Assembly: GCF_000576635.1 (NCBI RefSeq)
Contig: NZ_AVFL01000018.1
Location: 62,001 to 126,000, forward strand
From: Skermanella stibiiresistens SB22
GTDB taxonomy: Bacteria > Pseudomonadota > Alphaproteobacteria > Azospirillales > Azospirillaceae
Reading direction: 5' to 3'
Length of the DNA stretch: 64,000 nucleotides
Part shown: in pieces, positions 55,105-62,629 of the stretch
Layout: each line of letters begins with the position of its first letter
How positions within the stretch are numbered: the stretch's first letter is position 1
The notes under the pieces: model-generated
Told to the model about the DNA's origin: nothing
Database searches by the model: none
The model's input: only the letters and a program-made list of their open reading frames with translations
Program-made: the position numbers and the translations under genes

Positions 55105-55683
55105 GTGAGCACGATCAACATCGTCATCGTATTCGACACGCAGTCGATCATCGGAGCCTACGGATCCCCCAGTCAAACCTCCAGCTCTCCGACGCCGATC
55201 GGCCACCAATACACCTACATGGTCACGCAGCCGGGCTATGTCGTTCCGGCGACGTCATCGACGCCGACGACGCAGGCGACGGGCAATCTGAACATCCTGG
55301 CGGATACGGGCGACATCATTCAGTGGACCGCTTGCGCGCTTTCCGGCGACTTGCAGACCTATGTCATCCCTTACGCCATCTCCCCCTTCTCGAGCACGGG
55401 TTCGCCTAATCCGACGGTCGTCACGAGCACTCCGGTTCCGCTGTTGATCACCGAGTCCTCCCCCTATCCCGTCCTGCCGTTCCCCTCCTCCGGCAATCCG
55501 AGCTGTAAACTCCAGACCCTGCAGAATTACCTTCTGCAGGCCACGGTCTCGAATTACGGCACGGAGACTTACGGCATCTCCTTCATGATCCTGCAGCAGC
55601 AGCAGGGCGGCACCATCACCACGCTCGGTTATTACAACTGGGATCCGACCATCACCGTCACACAGCCGACGATCGGCTCATAA
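55105..55683 (+). CDS. PixA/AidA-type inclusion-body family protein
   Basis: 192-aa cytoplasmic protein without signal peptide. The opening STINIVIVFDTQSIIGAYG and the late ETYGISFMILQQQQGG followed by LGYYNWDPTITV match the PixA/AidA family: crystalline inclusion protein of Xenorhabdus and quorum-regulated AidA of Burkholderia/Ralstonia. Rich in Thr, Ser, Pro and Gln, unlike its Arg/Ala-rich neighbours, and of lower GC, so it may have been acquired. The start is GTG at 55105 with GAAGGA 9 nt before. A 13-bp hairpin follows. Role unknown; accumulates to high level in known cases. Confidence 0.82.
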   Translation: MSTINIVIVFDTQSIIGAYGSPSQTSSSPTPIGHQYTYMVTQPGYVVPATSSTPTTQATGNLNILADTGDIIQWTACALSGDLQTYVIPYAISPFSSTGSPNPTVVTSTPVPLLITESSPYPVLPFPSSGNPSCKLQTLQNYLLQATVSNYGTETYGISFMILQQQQGGTITTLGYYNWDPTITVTQPTIGS

Positions 55684-55709
55684 CGTCCCATCATCGATAC
55701 GGGCGTGGA

Positions 55710-55765
55710 CTCTGGCGTCTCCCGACGGTGCTGTATTTCCAGTATCGGGTCTGGAGACGCCAGAG
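55710..55765 (+). terminator. Hairpin after the inclusion-body gene
   Basis: CTCTGGCGTCTCC pairs exactly with GGAGACGCCAGAG, and an inner CCCGA/TCGGG extends the stem. It starts 27 nt after the stop. TTTT appears only some 20 nt beyond, so termination is likely but not textbook. Confidence 0.6.
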
Positions 55766-55834
55766 CTTGACGTTTCAGGCTTTTCTCACCATCCGCGCGC
55801 CTCGGACGGATCGTCCAAAGCGCCTGATCCAACA

Positions 55835-55864
55835 TTTCTGGACACGTTCCAGCAAACTCGACGG
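55835..55864 (+). promoter_or_regulatory. Upstream activator-like palindromic element, copy 1
   Basis: A 30-nt element whose core is CTGGA-CACGT-TCCAG (55838-55852), followed by CAAACTCGACGG. It matches copy 2 at 56472-56501 at 29 of 30 positions. Its centre is 119 nt upstream of the promoter's -12 GC, a normal distance for a sigma-54 enhancer-binding protein site. Confidence 0.65.
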
Positions 55865-55950
55865 AAAAGACCTCATGGTCGGTGGGCTCATAGGGGTTGG
55901 TTCGCGGTGAAGCCGGCATTCCAGCGGCGCCATCACCCTTTTGGATGGTG

Positions 55951-55966
55951 GCACATCCCTTGCTAA
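55951..55966 (+). promoter_or_regulatory. Sigma-54 type promoter of Gly/Ser-rich gene 1
   Basis: TGGCACATCCCTTGCT matches the RpoN consensus TGGCACG-N4-TTGCW at all but one position, with correct GG-GC spacing. It lies about 74 nt before the ATG and is conserved before the paralogue. Confidence 0.8.
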
Positions 55967-56039
55967 GAGGTAATCCATCGGCGCACGGCGACGATGCCGA
56001 CGGCGAAAATCAACAGACCTTCGATCAGTGGAGAACATC

Positions 56040-56297
56040 ATGAGCAGCAATCTCGGCGTTGAGCAAAGCGGCAAGTCCGGCGGCGATGCCCTGGGTCACT
56101 CCACCTCGGGCTCGGCCAGCCTCGGTGGCGCCGGTTTGGGTTCGGCCTCCGCTTTCGGCGGCTACGGCGCCGGTTCGGCCGCTGGCACCGCCTCGGGCTT
56201 CGGCGGCGCGTCGGACTCGTCCTCGAGCGCCGCTGGCGCCCTCGGTGGCGACATCAGCGACAACACCTCGATCGGCTCGATCACCATCAACTCCTGA
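56040..56297 (+). CDS. 85-residue Gly/Ser/Ala-rich protein, paralogue 1
   Basis: Small low-complexity protein without signal peptide, membrane helix or Cys. The N-terminus is GVEQSGKSGGDALGHST; the middle is a Gly/Ser/Ala run with aromatic Phe/Tyr spaced through it (ASAFGGYGAGSAAGTASGFG); the C-terminus is ordered-looking, GALGGDISDNTSIGSITIN. It differs from paralogue 2 at only 13 of 85 positions. GGAGA lies 6 nt before the ATG at 56040 and a sigma-54 promoter upstream. I do not recognise the family. Composition recalls self-assembling or condensate-forming proteins; that is inference. Confidence 0.75.
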   Translation: MSSNLGVEQSGKSGGDALGHSTSGSASLGGAGLGSASAFGGYGAGSAAGTASGFGGASDSSSSAAGALGGDISDNTSIGSITINS

Positions 56298-56303
56298 GGC
56301 CGC

Positions 56304-56322
56304 GCCGGGCCGCTGGCCCGGC
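56304..56322 (+). repeat. Hairpin just after Gly/Ser-rich gene 1
   Basis: GCCGGGCC GCT GGCCCGGC is a perfect 8-bp stem 6 nt after the stop; probably a stabilising 3' structure before the main terminator. Confidence 0.5.
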
Positions 56323-56356
56323 ACCACCAGGATCAGGTTGGCGTGACAAGCTGATG

Positions 56357-56404
56357 TCGAAGCCGGAGCGTGCCCAGGGGTGCGCTCCGGCTTCGACCGT
56401 TTTG
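56357..56404 (+). terminator. Terminator of Gly/Ser-rich gene 1
   Basis: TCGAAGCCGGAGCG and CGCTCCGGCTTCGA form a perfect 14-bp stem with a 12-nt loop, followed by CCGTTTT. Strong candidate for intrinsic termination, isolating the two paralogue units. Confidence 0.75.
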
Positions 56405-56471
56405 GACTTGGGGCATGCCAAGCCGATCGCGAGCCCCCGTCCATCATCTCTCTGCAAGGGTTAGTCCAAAT

Positions 56472-56501
56472 TTTCTGGACAGGTTCCAGCAAACTCGACG
56501 G
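56472..56501 (+). promoter_or_regulatory. Upstream activator-like palindromic element, copy 2
   Basis: Core CTGGA-CAGGT-TCCAG (56475-56489) plus the same CAAACTCGACGG tail as copy 1. Its centre is 117 nt upstream of the second promoter's -12 GC, so both sequence and spacing are kept. Confidence 0.65.
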
Positions 56502-56585
56502 GAACGGTCGCCGTCCTCACCGCCAGAGACAAGGGATCGCGGGGAAACCCCGACGGCAAGCGGTTTTCGCCACCCCACTCGATAG

Positions 56586-56601
56586 TGGCATATCCCTTGC
56601 T
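56586..56601 (+). promoter_or_regulatory. Sigma-54 type promoter of Gly/Ser-rich gene 2
   Basis: TGGCATATCCCTTGCT keeps the GG and GC of the -24/-12 boxes with the right spacing; the downstream leader up to the ATG is largely the same as for gene 1. Confidence 0.78.
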
Positions 56602-56676
56602 ATTGGGTAATCCATCGGCGGACGGCGAGAGTGCCGACGGCGCGGACGAATAAACCTTCGATTAGCGGAGAACATC

Positions 56677-56934
56677 ATGAGCAGCAGAATCGGCATCGAG
56701 CAGAGCGGCAAGTCGGGCGGTGACGCCGTTGGTCATTCCACTTCGGACTCGATGGGCCTCGGCGGCGCCGGCATGGGTTCGGCGTCGGCCTTCGGCGGCC
56801 TTGGCGGCGGTTCCGCCTCGGGTACCGCTTCGGGCTTCGGCGGCGCGTCGGATTCGTCCTCGGACGCGGCTGGCGCCCTGGGTGGCGACATCAGCGACAA
56901 CACCTCGATCGGTTCGATCTCGATCAATTCCTGA
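56677..56934 (+). CDS. 85-residue Gly/Ser/Ala-rich protein, paralogue 2
   Basis: Same length and layout as paralogue 1 with 72 identical residues. Substitutions are mostly conservative (Leu/Ile, Val/Ile, Thr/Ser) while the C-terminal GALGGDISDNTSIGSI is unchanged, which points to selection on the protein and not only on the DNA. Phe positions are kept and the Tyr is replaced by Leu. It has its own promoter, leader and terminator. Function unknown. Confidence 0.75.
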   Translation: MSSRIGIEQSGKSGGDAVGHSTSDSMGLGGAGMGSASAFGGLGGGSASGTASGFGGASDSSSDAAGALGGDISDNTSIGSISINS

Positions 56935-56983
56935 CAACGCGCCGGACCATCGGCCCGGACGTCGCGGAACCGCGGATCATGGA

Positions 56984-57016
56984 AAAAGCGCGGCATCCCT
57001 GGGGTGCCGCGCTTTT
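56984..57016. terminator. Strong bidirectional terminator
   Basis: AAAAGCGCGGCA, a 9-nt loop and TGCCGCGCTTTT form a perfect 12-bp stem with A and T tracts on the two sides. It lies between the second Gly/Ser-rich gene and the convergent small membrane protein gene and would serve both. Confidence 0.9.
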
Positions 57017-57048
57017 CTCGTGTCTTCGGGAATGTATCCGCGAAACGC

Positions 57049-57285
57049 TCAGTTGTTGTGAGCGGCCGTGTCGCCAGGGCCGCGGGGCCGCGCGCCGGCG
57101 GCGTCGAATCCCTTGCGGATCATGAGGAAGATCACCGCGATGGCGACGGCGAAAACGATCAGTCCGAGGTAATAGAAGGTGTTGTCAGCCGCGCGGGACG
57201 ACACGAAAAGACCGATGATGCCGATCACGCCGATCACACCGCCGGTAATCCATTTGCCGAGATTCTCCAACTTCCCCTCCTCCAT
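57049..57285 (-). CDS. Small two-helix membrane protein
   Basis: 78-aa protein with two hydrophobic helices (ITGGVIGVIGIIGLFVSS and YYLGLIVFAVAIAVIFLMI) and a polar Gly/Pro tail. Probably inner membrane. Start uncertain: with ATG at 57285 the codons GAG GAG GGG follow at once, and these could instead be the ribosome binding site of the in-frame TTG five codons on. No function known. Confidence 0.65.
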   Translation of the reverse strand: MEEGKLENLGKWITGGVIGVIGIIGLFVSSRAADNTFYYLGLIVFAVAIAVIFLMIRKGFDAAGARPRGPGDTAAHNN

Positions 57286-57328
57286 TCCGGTAGACGGCTG
57301 TCCGCCGTCCTGATGTGATGTCCCTCAT

Positions 57329-57357
57329 CTAATAGGCAAATGGCGCTGTTGTCGCAA
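57329..57357 (-). promoter_or_regulatory. Candidate promoter of the small membrane protein
   Basis: On the reverse strand TTGCGA and TATTAG are spaced by 17 nt, about 44 nt before the ATG. Reasonable housekeeping-type promoter. Confidence 0.45.
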
Positions 57358-57390
57358 TCGATCCCTGAGGCGGGGCGAAAAGCCAGCGAC

Positions 57391-58812
57391 CTACCCGCCA
57401 CCCCCGGGAAGTTCCAGCATGAAACGGGTGCCTTGGCCGCCGCTTTCGATCAGGCGGACGTCGCCGCCATGGGCGCGGGCGACCTCCCGGGCGATCGCCA
57501 GTCCAAGGCCGGTACCGCCGGCCCGCGCCGAACCGGCGAAGGGCTGGAACAGGTTCTCGCGCGCGCGGGGCGCCAGTCCCGGGCCATTGTCCGCGACCGT
57601 CACGGCGATCCGCCCCCCCTCCCGCACGGGGGCCGCGGCCGTGACGGTGACCTCGGTGGCGCCCGCCTCCAAGGCGTTGCGGCCGAGATTGACCAAGGCC
57701 CGCGCCAACTGTTCACGGTCGGCCCGCACCCGTAATCCCTTCGCCACGTGGTTGACCCAGGAGACACCGTCGCGCGCCTCCGGCAGCAGCTCCGCGCCGA
57801 CCTCCTCCACGATCTCGGCCAGCGGGATGTCCGCGCGGTGGAGCGGCAGCGCGCCATCCCGCGAATAGGCCAGCGTCTGGCTGCACAGCTCGACCGCCCG
57901 GTCGATCGACCGCATCAGGCGCGGCGTCACGCGCCGAACCTCGGGATCGCCACTATCCGCCAGCCGTTCGGAAACCAGGGCGGCGGTCGACAGGATGTTG
58001 CGGAGGTCGTGGTTGATCTTGGTGACCGCCGTCCCGAGCGCCGCCAGACGCTCTTTCTGACGCAAGGCCGAGCGGAGCGCCGACTGCATGTCGATCAGCT
58101 CGCGCTGGGCCATGCCGATCTCGTCGGCCCTGCGGGTATGTGGCAGCGTCGCCGACAGGTCCTCCGGATCGCGGCGGAACGCCATCATGCTGGCGGTGAT
58201 CCGCCGCATCGGCTGCACCATCAGGGCGTTGAGGCTGAGGAAGACCAGCCCGGCCGTGATGAGCGAGATCAGGACCGAGAGCGCCAGGATACGCTCGGCG
58301 AAATCGAACATCTCGGCCCGCAGCGGCGCCTCGTCCAGCACCACCTCGACCACCGCCCGATTGTCCTTGGGCGACATTCCCGTCACCTTGATCACGCGGT
58401 CGTCGTGCAGGGTCAGCAAGGAGACCGCGTCCATGATCATGTCGAACCACATGGCGCGGCGCAGGTCGTAGGTCTGGTCGACGGTCGGCGCCACGGTCGA
58501 GCTGAGCATGTAGATGCGCTGGTCCGGCAGGATCAGGTCGACCGAATAGGCGCCGACATGGCCGAGCAGCTTGCCCTCCAGTTCCGGGGTGACCATCTGG
58601 TCCGGCGCCGCCTCGATCGTCAGGGCGGCGAGATGACCGGCCGCCATCCGCCCCTCCAACCAGGTCTGGCGGAAGCGGGCGACCGATGGCGCGAAGATCA
58701 GCACCTCCGCCAGCATGACGAACAGGATCGTCATCACCAGGAGCTTGGCCGACAGGCTGGCCAAGGGGCTGGTGACGAACTTGCGGAGAGGCATGGCCGG
58801 AAGGGTATCCAT
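57391..58812 (-). CDS. Membrane sensor histidine kinase
   Basis: 473-aa kinase. Two membrane helices (about residues 22-42 and 182-205) flank a periplasmic sensor of about 140 residues. HAMP region (LMVQPMRRITASMMAFRRDP), phosphorylation helix with KINHDLRNILSTAALVSERL, then ATPase boxes NLGRNALEAGA, DNGPGL and GGTGLGLAIA. The response regulator is not adjacent. ATG at 58812 is a choice among three in-frame starts without a clear ribosome binding site (58842 TTG, 58794 ATG). Confidence 0.85.
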   Translation of the reverse strand: MDTLPAMPLRKFVTSPLASLSAKLLVMTILFVMLAEVLIFAPSVARFRQTWLEGRMAAGHLAALTIEAAPDQMVTPELEGKLLGHVGAYSVDLILPDQRIYMLSSTVAPTVDQTYDLRRAMWFDMIMDAVSLLTLHDDRVIKVTGMSPKDNRAVVEVVLDEAPLRAEMFDFAERILALSVLISLITAGLVFLSLNALMVQPMRRITASMMAFRRDPEDLSATLPHTRRADEIGMAQRELIDMQSALRSALRQKERLAALGTAVTKINHDLRNILSTAALVSERLADSGDPEVRRVTPRLMRSIDRAVELCSQTLAYSRDGALPLHRADIPLAEIVEEVGAELLPEARDGVSWVNHVAKGLRVRADREQLARALVNLGRNALEAGATEVTVTAAAPVREGGRIAVTVADNGPGLAPRARENLFQPFAGSARAGGTGLGLAIAREVARAHGGDVRLIESGGQGTRFMLELPGGGG

Positions 58813-58876
58813 TCCATTGGGGGTGGATACCTTATACGTCAAATACCGCTGGCTTGAACCGCCTTCGCGGACCCGC

Positions 58877-60289
58877 TCAGCCGAACCAGCCGAGGAACCG
58901 CACCAGCCCGCGGGTCCGTCCGCTGAACAGCTTGGGTGTATAGAAGCCGCCGGCGGCGCGCTTGCTGGCTTCCCCCAGGGTCGGATAGGGTGCCACCATC
59001 GACGCGATGGCGCCGATCTTCAGCTTTTGGGAGATCGCCAGGCACCAGACCTGGATCAACTCGCCGGCGTGGGCACCGACGATCGAGGCGCCGAGGATGC
59101 GGCCGTTGGGCAGCGTGACGACCTTGACCTTGCCTTCGGTGTCACGCTCCGCCTGGGCGCGGTCGTTCTCCTCGAACCCCCAGGTCAGCACCCTGACCTC
59201 GCCATGGGATTCGCGCGCCTGGGCCTCGGTCAGGCCGACATGCGCCAGTTCCGGCTCGGTATAGGTGACCCATGGCAGCGCCGAGTAATCGACCTTGGCC
59301 GGCAGCCGGAACAGCGCGTTGCGGATCACGATGCCGGCGTGATAGCCCGCGATGTGGGTGAACTGCGGGCCACCGGCGACATCGCCCACCGCGAACACGC
59401 GGCGGTTGGTGGTGCGCAGCCGGGCATCCGTCTTGACCCCCCTGGCGCTGAACTCGATGCCCGCCGCCTCCAGACCCAGCCCGTCCACGTTGGCTTGACG
59501 GCCAGCCGCCACCAGCAGGTCCGAGCCCTCCACCCGCCCGCCGCCATCCAGGATCACGGCGACGCCGTTGCCATGGCGCTCGACCCGCGCCACCTCGACC
59601 CCCTCGCGCAGGTCGACGCCCTCCGCCGTGATCCGGTCTCGCACGATCGCCACCAGATCCGGATCGTCCTTGGGCAGGATGGAGTCCTTCTGCAGGACGG
59701 TGACGCGGGCGCCCAGACGGCGGTGGGCCTGCGCCATCTCCATGCCGATCGGTCCGCCGCCGATGATGATCAGATGATCGGGAGCGGACCGGCGCTCGAA
59801 GATCGTCTCGTTGGTCAGGAAGGGCACGTCCGCGAGGCCGGCGACTGGCGGCGTGGCCGCCCGCGACCCGGTCGCCAGCACGAACCGCCGGGCGCGGATG
59901 GTGTCACCCCCCGCTTCGACCGTTTCGGGACCGGTGAAGCGGGCGCTCGCCTGGATGACGCGGACGCCCAGTCCCTCGAACCGCTGGACGGAGTCGTTGG
60001 GCGCTATCGCGGCGATCACACCGTGGACATGGTCGTGGACGCGGGCGAAGTCGATCTCGGGTTCATGCCCATTGACGCCGAAGCGCCCGGCGTGGCGCAC
60101 CGCGTCGGCGGCCCGTCCCGCGGCCAGCAACGACTTGGACGGGACACAGCCATAGTTGAGGCAGTCGCCGCCCATGGCGCCGCGCTCGATCAGCACGGTG
60201 GAGGCCCCCATCTGGACCGCCCCCGCCGCGACCGACAAACCGCCGGACCCCGCCCCGATGACGCAGATATCGGTCTTGATCTCAGCCAT
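58877..60289 (-). CDS. Mercuric-reductase-like FAD/NAD(P) oxidoreductase
   Basis: 470-aa flavoprotein disulfide reductase. FAD motif VIGAGSGGLSVAAGA, redox-active pair Cys43/Cys48 in GGDCLNYGCVPSK, NAD motif IIIGGGPIGMEMAQA and the C-terminal dimerisation domain. It lacks the N-terminal HMA domain and C-terminal Cys pair of true mercuric reductase, and the His of the usual His-Glu dyad is replaced (VAPYPTLGEASK). So neither mercury reduction nor lipoamide reduction can be assumed. It overlaps the TVP38-type gene by 8 nt; these two families are often linked or fused. Confidence 0.88.
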   Translation of the reverse strand: MAEIKTDICVIGAGSGGLSVAAGAVQMGASTVLIERGAMGGDCLNYGCVPSKSLLAAGRAADAVRHAGRFGVNGHEPEIDFARVHDHVHGVIAAIAPNDSVQRFEGLGVRVIQASARFTGPETVEAGGDTIRARRFVLATGSRAATPPVAGLADVPFLTNETIFERRSAPDHLIIIGGGPIGMEMAQAHRRLGARVTVLQKDSILPKDDPDLVAIVRDRITAEGVDLREGVEVARVERHGNGVAVILDGGGRVEGSDLLVAAGRQANVDGLGLEAAGIEFSARGVKTDARLRTTNRRVFAVGDVAGGPQFTHIAGYHAGIVIRNALFRLPAKVDYSALPWVTYTEPELAHVGLTEAQARESHGEVRVLTWGFEENDRAQAERDTEGKVKVVTLPNGRILGASIVGAHAGELIQVWCLAISQKLKIGAIASMVAPYPTLGEASKRAAGGFYTPKLFSGRTRGLVRFLGWFG

Positions 60290-61028
60290 GGGTGCTCGCT
60301 CCCGTGTTCTTGCCGGATTTGATCTTCTTATAGATGACCGGCACCAGCGCCAGCAGCGACAGCGCCACGATCGGCAGCAGGATTTCCGGCGTGAAGATGA
60401 TTTTCAGATCGGGCGTGCCACCGGACTCGAACACCGCGCCGACGCCGTTGCCGACCGAGGCGTAGACGAAGCTGCCGGGGATGATGCCGAGAAACGTGCC
60501 GATCACATAGGTGCCGAGCGGCACGCCCAGGAAGGCCGGCACCAGATTGACCAGCCAGAATGGGAACAGGGGCACCAGCCGCAGCACGAGCAGATAGCTG
60601 AGCGCGTTCTCCCGGAACCCCGCCTCCAGCCGCTCCATCCAGGGGCCGGCGCGCTTCCTCAAACCATTGCCCAGGGCGGTGCGCGCCGCGAGGAAAACCC
60701 CCACGGCACCCAAAGTGGCACCGATCACGACATAGAAGCCGCCGGCCACCGTGCCGAACAGGAATCCGCCGGCGATGGTCAAGACGGCGGCGCCGGGGAT
60801 CGAGAACGCGACGGCCAGGGCGTAGAGTCCCATGAAGGCCAGCGGCGCCACGATGGGATGACGCCCGACCAAGTCGAGCAGCACCTCGCGGTTTTCGCCC
60901 AGGCTGGAGAAGCTGAGATAGTGGTGGAAGCCCAGCCCGAAGAAGGCGGCCAGTCCGGCCGCCAGAAGCACCAGCGGCAGGAACCGCTTGGCGGTAGAGG
61001 GGGTGGACATCTGTTCGGCGGCGGCCAT
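60282..61028 (-). CDS. TVP38/TMEM64 (DedA-like) membrane protein
   Basis: 248-aa inner-membrane protein with about six hydrophobic segments. Signature of the SNARE-associated/VTT family: SIPGAAVLTIAGGFLFGTVA followed by RLVPLFPFWLVNLVPAFLGV and GTFLGIIPGSFVYASVG. VTT proteins act in lipid scrambling or transport. It overlaps the flavoprotein gene by 8 nt, indicating a shared task, perhaps membrane redox, though the substrate is unknown. ATG at 61028 with AAGGA upstream; ATG at 61073 or GTG at 61079 are possible longer starts. Confidence 0.87.
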   Translation of the reverse strand: MAAAEQMSTPSTAKRFLPLVLLAAGLAAFFGLGFHHYLSFSSLGENREVLLDLVGRHPIVAPLAFMGLYALAVAFSIPGAAVLTIAGGFLFGTVAGGFYVVIGATLGAVGVFLAARTALGNGLRKRAGPWMERLEAGFRENALSYLLVLRLVPLFPFWLVNLVPAFLGVPLGTYVIGTFLGIIPGSFVYASVGNGVGAVFESGGTPDLKIIFTPEILLPIVALSLLALVPVIYKKIKSGKNTGASTHG

Positions 61029-61192
61029 GGATCCTTGATCTCCATCAGCGGAGGGGTCTTCGAGAGGTAACATCGGCACCGTTCACCAGCCAGTCACCTT
61101 GCCGTGAGCCGGGCCGTGAAGAGGAACCGTGAGGTTGCCATGGCTTGGCGGTTGATACGGGGCAACGACAGGTCAACGGGAGAGCCAGCGCC

Positions 61193-61975
61193 ATGGCCCA
61201 GCGAAAGAGCAGCCAGCCCACGGAAATCGTCGAGCGCGGCAACATCTATTTCATCTACCGTCCCAAGGTGCGGGGTGAGGATGAACCGGAGGAGATCGCC
61301 GACGGCATCGATGACATCGAGCGTTTCCACATGGTGCTGCGCCCGGACGGCGTCAGCCTTTTCCGCCTGATGACGATCGGCCGGAAGCGCCTGCCGGACA
61401 CCGAGGACCATGAGCGGAACTGGGGTTTCGTCGATCTGATCGCCAAATCCGCCAAGGAGATCACGGCGGAGTTGGGCGAGGACCACTACGACACCAAGAC
61501 CCGAGGCGAGCGCGTACGTCCCGCCGCGCGCCCCGCCGGGGAGGGCGTGTACGTGCTGACGCGGACCGGCCACACCCTGCATCTGGCGTACGCGCTGGAG
61601 CTTCCCGAGAAACCCGGTCCCGTCCAGAAGGAGTTGAACATCCAGGACGAGGGCAGCTTCGCGCTGTCGGTCAAGAACCCGAAGAAGGGATCCCCGCCCA
61701 ATACCGGCCTCGGCGACAACCAGGAGGCGGAATATCCCGCCAAGCTCCAGAAGGAGTTCGGCGACCGCCGTTTCGCGACCGAGGACACTCGCCTGCTCGA
61801 TTACGCCGGGGCGGAGTTCATCCTGATCGGAGCGGGACACGATGTCGAACGTCATCTCGGTGTCGACCTGGAACCGGAGGACGAGACCGAGGGCAGTGCC
61901 GACATCTTCAAGCAACTGCGGATATCCAAGGGCAAGCATCCGATCGAGCCGCTGCTGACCGGCGAGTGGCGCTGA
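61193..61975 (+). CDS. Conserved hypothetical protein
   Basis: 260-aa cytoplasmic protein without signal peptide or membrane helix. Well-kept segments: [58 protein letters not shown] and [20 protein letters not shown]. It reads like an alpha/beta protein of 'ERGxIYFxYRPKV' type found in many bacteria, to which I can give no function. ATG at 61193 with GGGAGA upstream. Divergent from the TVP38-type gene. Confidence 0.75.
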   Translation: MAQRKSSQPTEIVERGNIYFIYRPKVRGEDEPEEIADGIDDIERFHMVLRPDGVSLFRLMTIGRKRLPDTEDHERNWGFVDLIAKSAKEITAELGEDHYDTKTRGERVRPAARPAGEGVYVLTRTGHTLHLAYALELPEKPGPVQKELNIQDEGSFALSVKNPKKGSPPNTGLGDNQEAEYPAKLQKEFGDRRFATEDTRLLDYAGAEFILIGAGHDVERHLGVDLEPEDETEGSADIFKQLRISKGKHPIEPLLTGEWR

Positions 61976-62016
61976 TCCAAGCCCTGGATGTCGAACTCCC
62001 GCAGGGTGCTTACTCA

Positions 62017-62045
62017 TTGACTCGGACCACCCCTGCCCCTATACA
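62017..62045 (+). promoter_or_regulatory. Sigma-70 promoter of rpmH
   Basis: TTGACT and TATACA with exactly 17 nt between them, 46 nt before the rpmH start: close to the housekeeping consensus, as expected for a ribosomal protein gene. Confidence 0.7.
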
Positions 62046-62090
62046 CCGTCCTTCGTTTTTGGGTTCACCTGTTTTAACGGAGTGTGTGTC

Positions 62091-62225
62091 GTGAAACGCA
62101 CGTACCAGCCGAGTAAGATCGTGCGCAAGCACCGGCACGGTTTTCGCGCCCGTATGGCCACTGTTGGTGGTCGCCGGGTTCTGTCCGCCCGCCGGTCCAG
62201 GGGCCGCAAGCGCCTCAGCGCTTAA
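62091..62225 (+). CDS. rpmH: 50S ribosomal protein L34
   Basis: 44-aa basic protein beginning [18 protein letters not shown] and ending GRKRLSA, the universal L34 pattern. GTG start at 62091. It is the first gene of rpmH-rnpA-yidD-yidC, 5 nt before rnpA. Confidence 0.97.
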   Translation: MKRTYQPSKIVRKHRHGFRARMATVGGRRVLSARRSRGRKRLSA

Positions 62226-62230
62226 GCCCA

Positions 62231-62629
62231 ATGCCGCCCGAAGGGAGCGCGTCCGGACTCGGACGTCTCAAACGGCGGCCGGAATTCCTGGCTGTGGCCG
62301 GTGCGCGCCGCAAGTGGGTCGCACCCGGCTTGATCCTGCAAGCCCGCCGCCATGACGATCGCCAGCACCCCGGTGCGGGCGAGGCTTTGACGCGCGTGGG
62401 CTTCACGGCCAGCAAGAAGGTCGGCAACGCCGTCGCCCGCAATCGGGCGAAACGGCGTCTTCGCGCGCTCGCGCAGGAGATCATGACGGAGCATGGCGCT
62501 CCCGAAACGGATTTCGTGCTGATCGCGCGCGGCGAGACGCTGGTCCGCCCGTGGGACGACTTGCGCCAGGATTTGACGACTTGCCTCAAACGCCTCAAGG
62601 CGTGGCGGTCGTCAGCCGAGGTTTCGTGA
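62231..62629 (+). CDS. rnpA: Ribonuclease P protein component
   Basis: 132-aa basic protein subunit that aids the RNase P RNA in tRNA 5' maturation. The family box VGNAVARNRAKRRLRALAQE is intact, with LKRRPEFLAVA near the N-terminus and RVGFTASKKVGNAV before the box. Its stop overlaps the yidD start (TGATG). Confidence 0.96.
   Translation: MPPEGSASGLGRLKRRPEFLAVAGARRKWVAPGLILQARRHDDRQHPGAGEALTRVGFTASKKVGNAVARNRAKRRLRALAQEIMTEHGAPETDFVLIARGETLVRPWDDLRQDLTTCLKRLKAWRSSAEVS

Larger units (their letters stand above)
55684..56039. promoter_or_regulatory. Regulatory region of the first Gly/Ser-rich gene
   Basis: No gene. It holds, in order, the hairpin after the inclusion-body gene (55710-55765), the palindromic upstream element (55835-55864), the sigma-54 type promoter (55951-55966) and a 74-nt leader with a GCCGAC stem that is also conserved before the second paralogue. 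Confidence 0.7.
56298..56676. promoter_or_regulatory. Regulatory region of the second Gly/Ser-rich gene
   Basis: No gene. It holds two hairpins (56304-56322 and the terminator 56357-56404), the palindromic element copy 2, the second sigma-54 type promoter and the conserved leader. Confidence 0.7.

Noticed and set aside
55684-56700. CRISPR array suggested by repeated segments
   Set aside because: Only two copies, 637 nt apart, tied to promoters; no short regular spacers and no cas genes.
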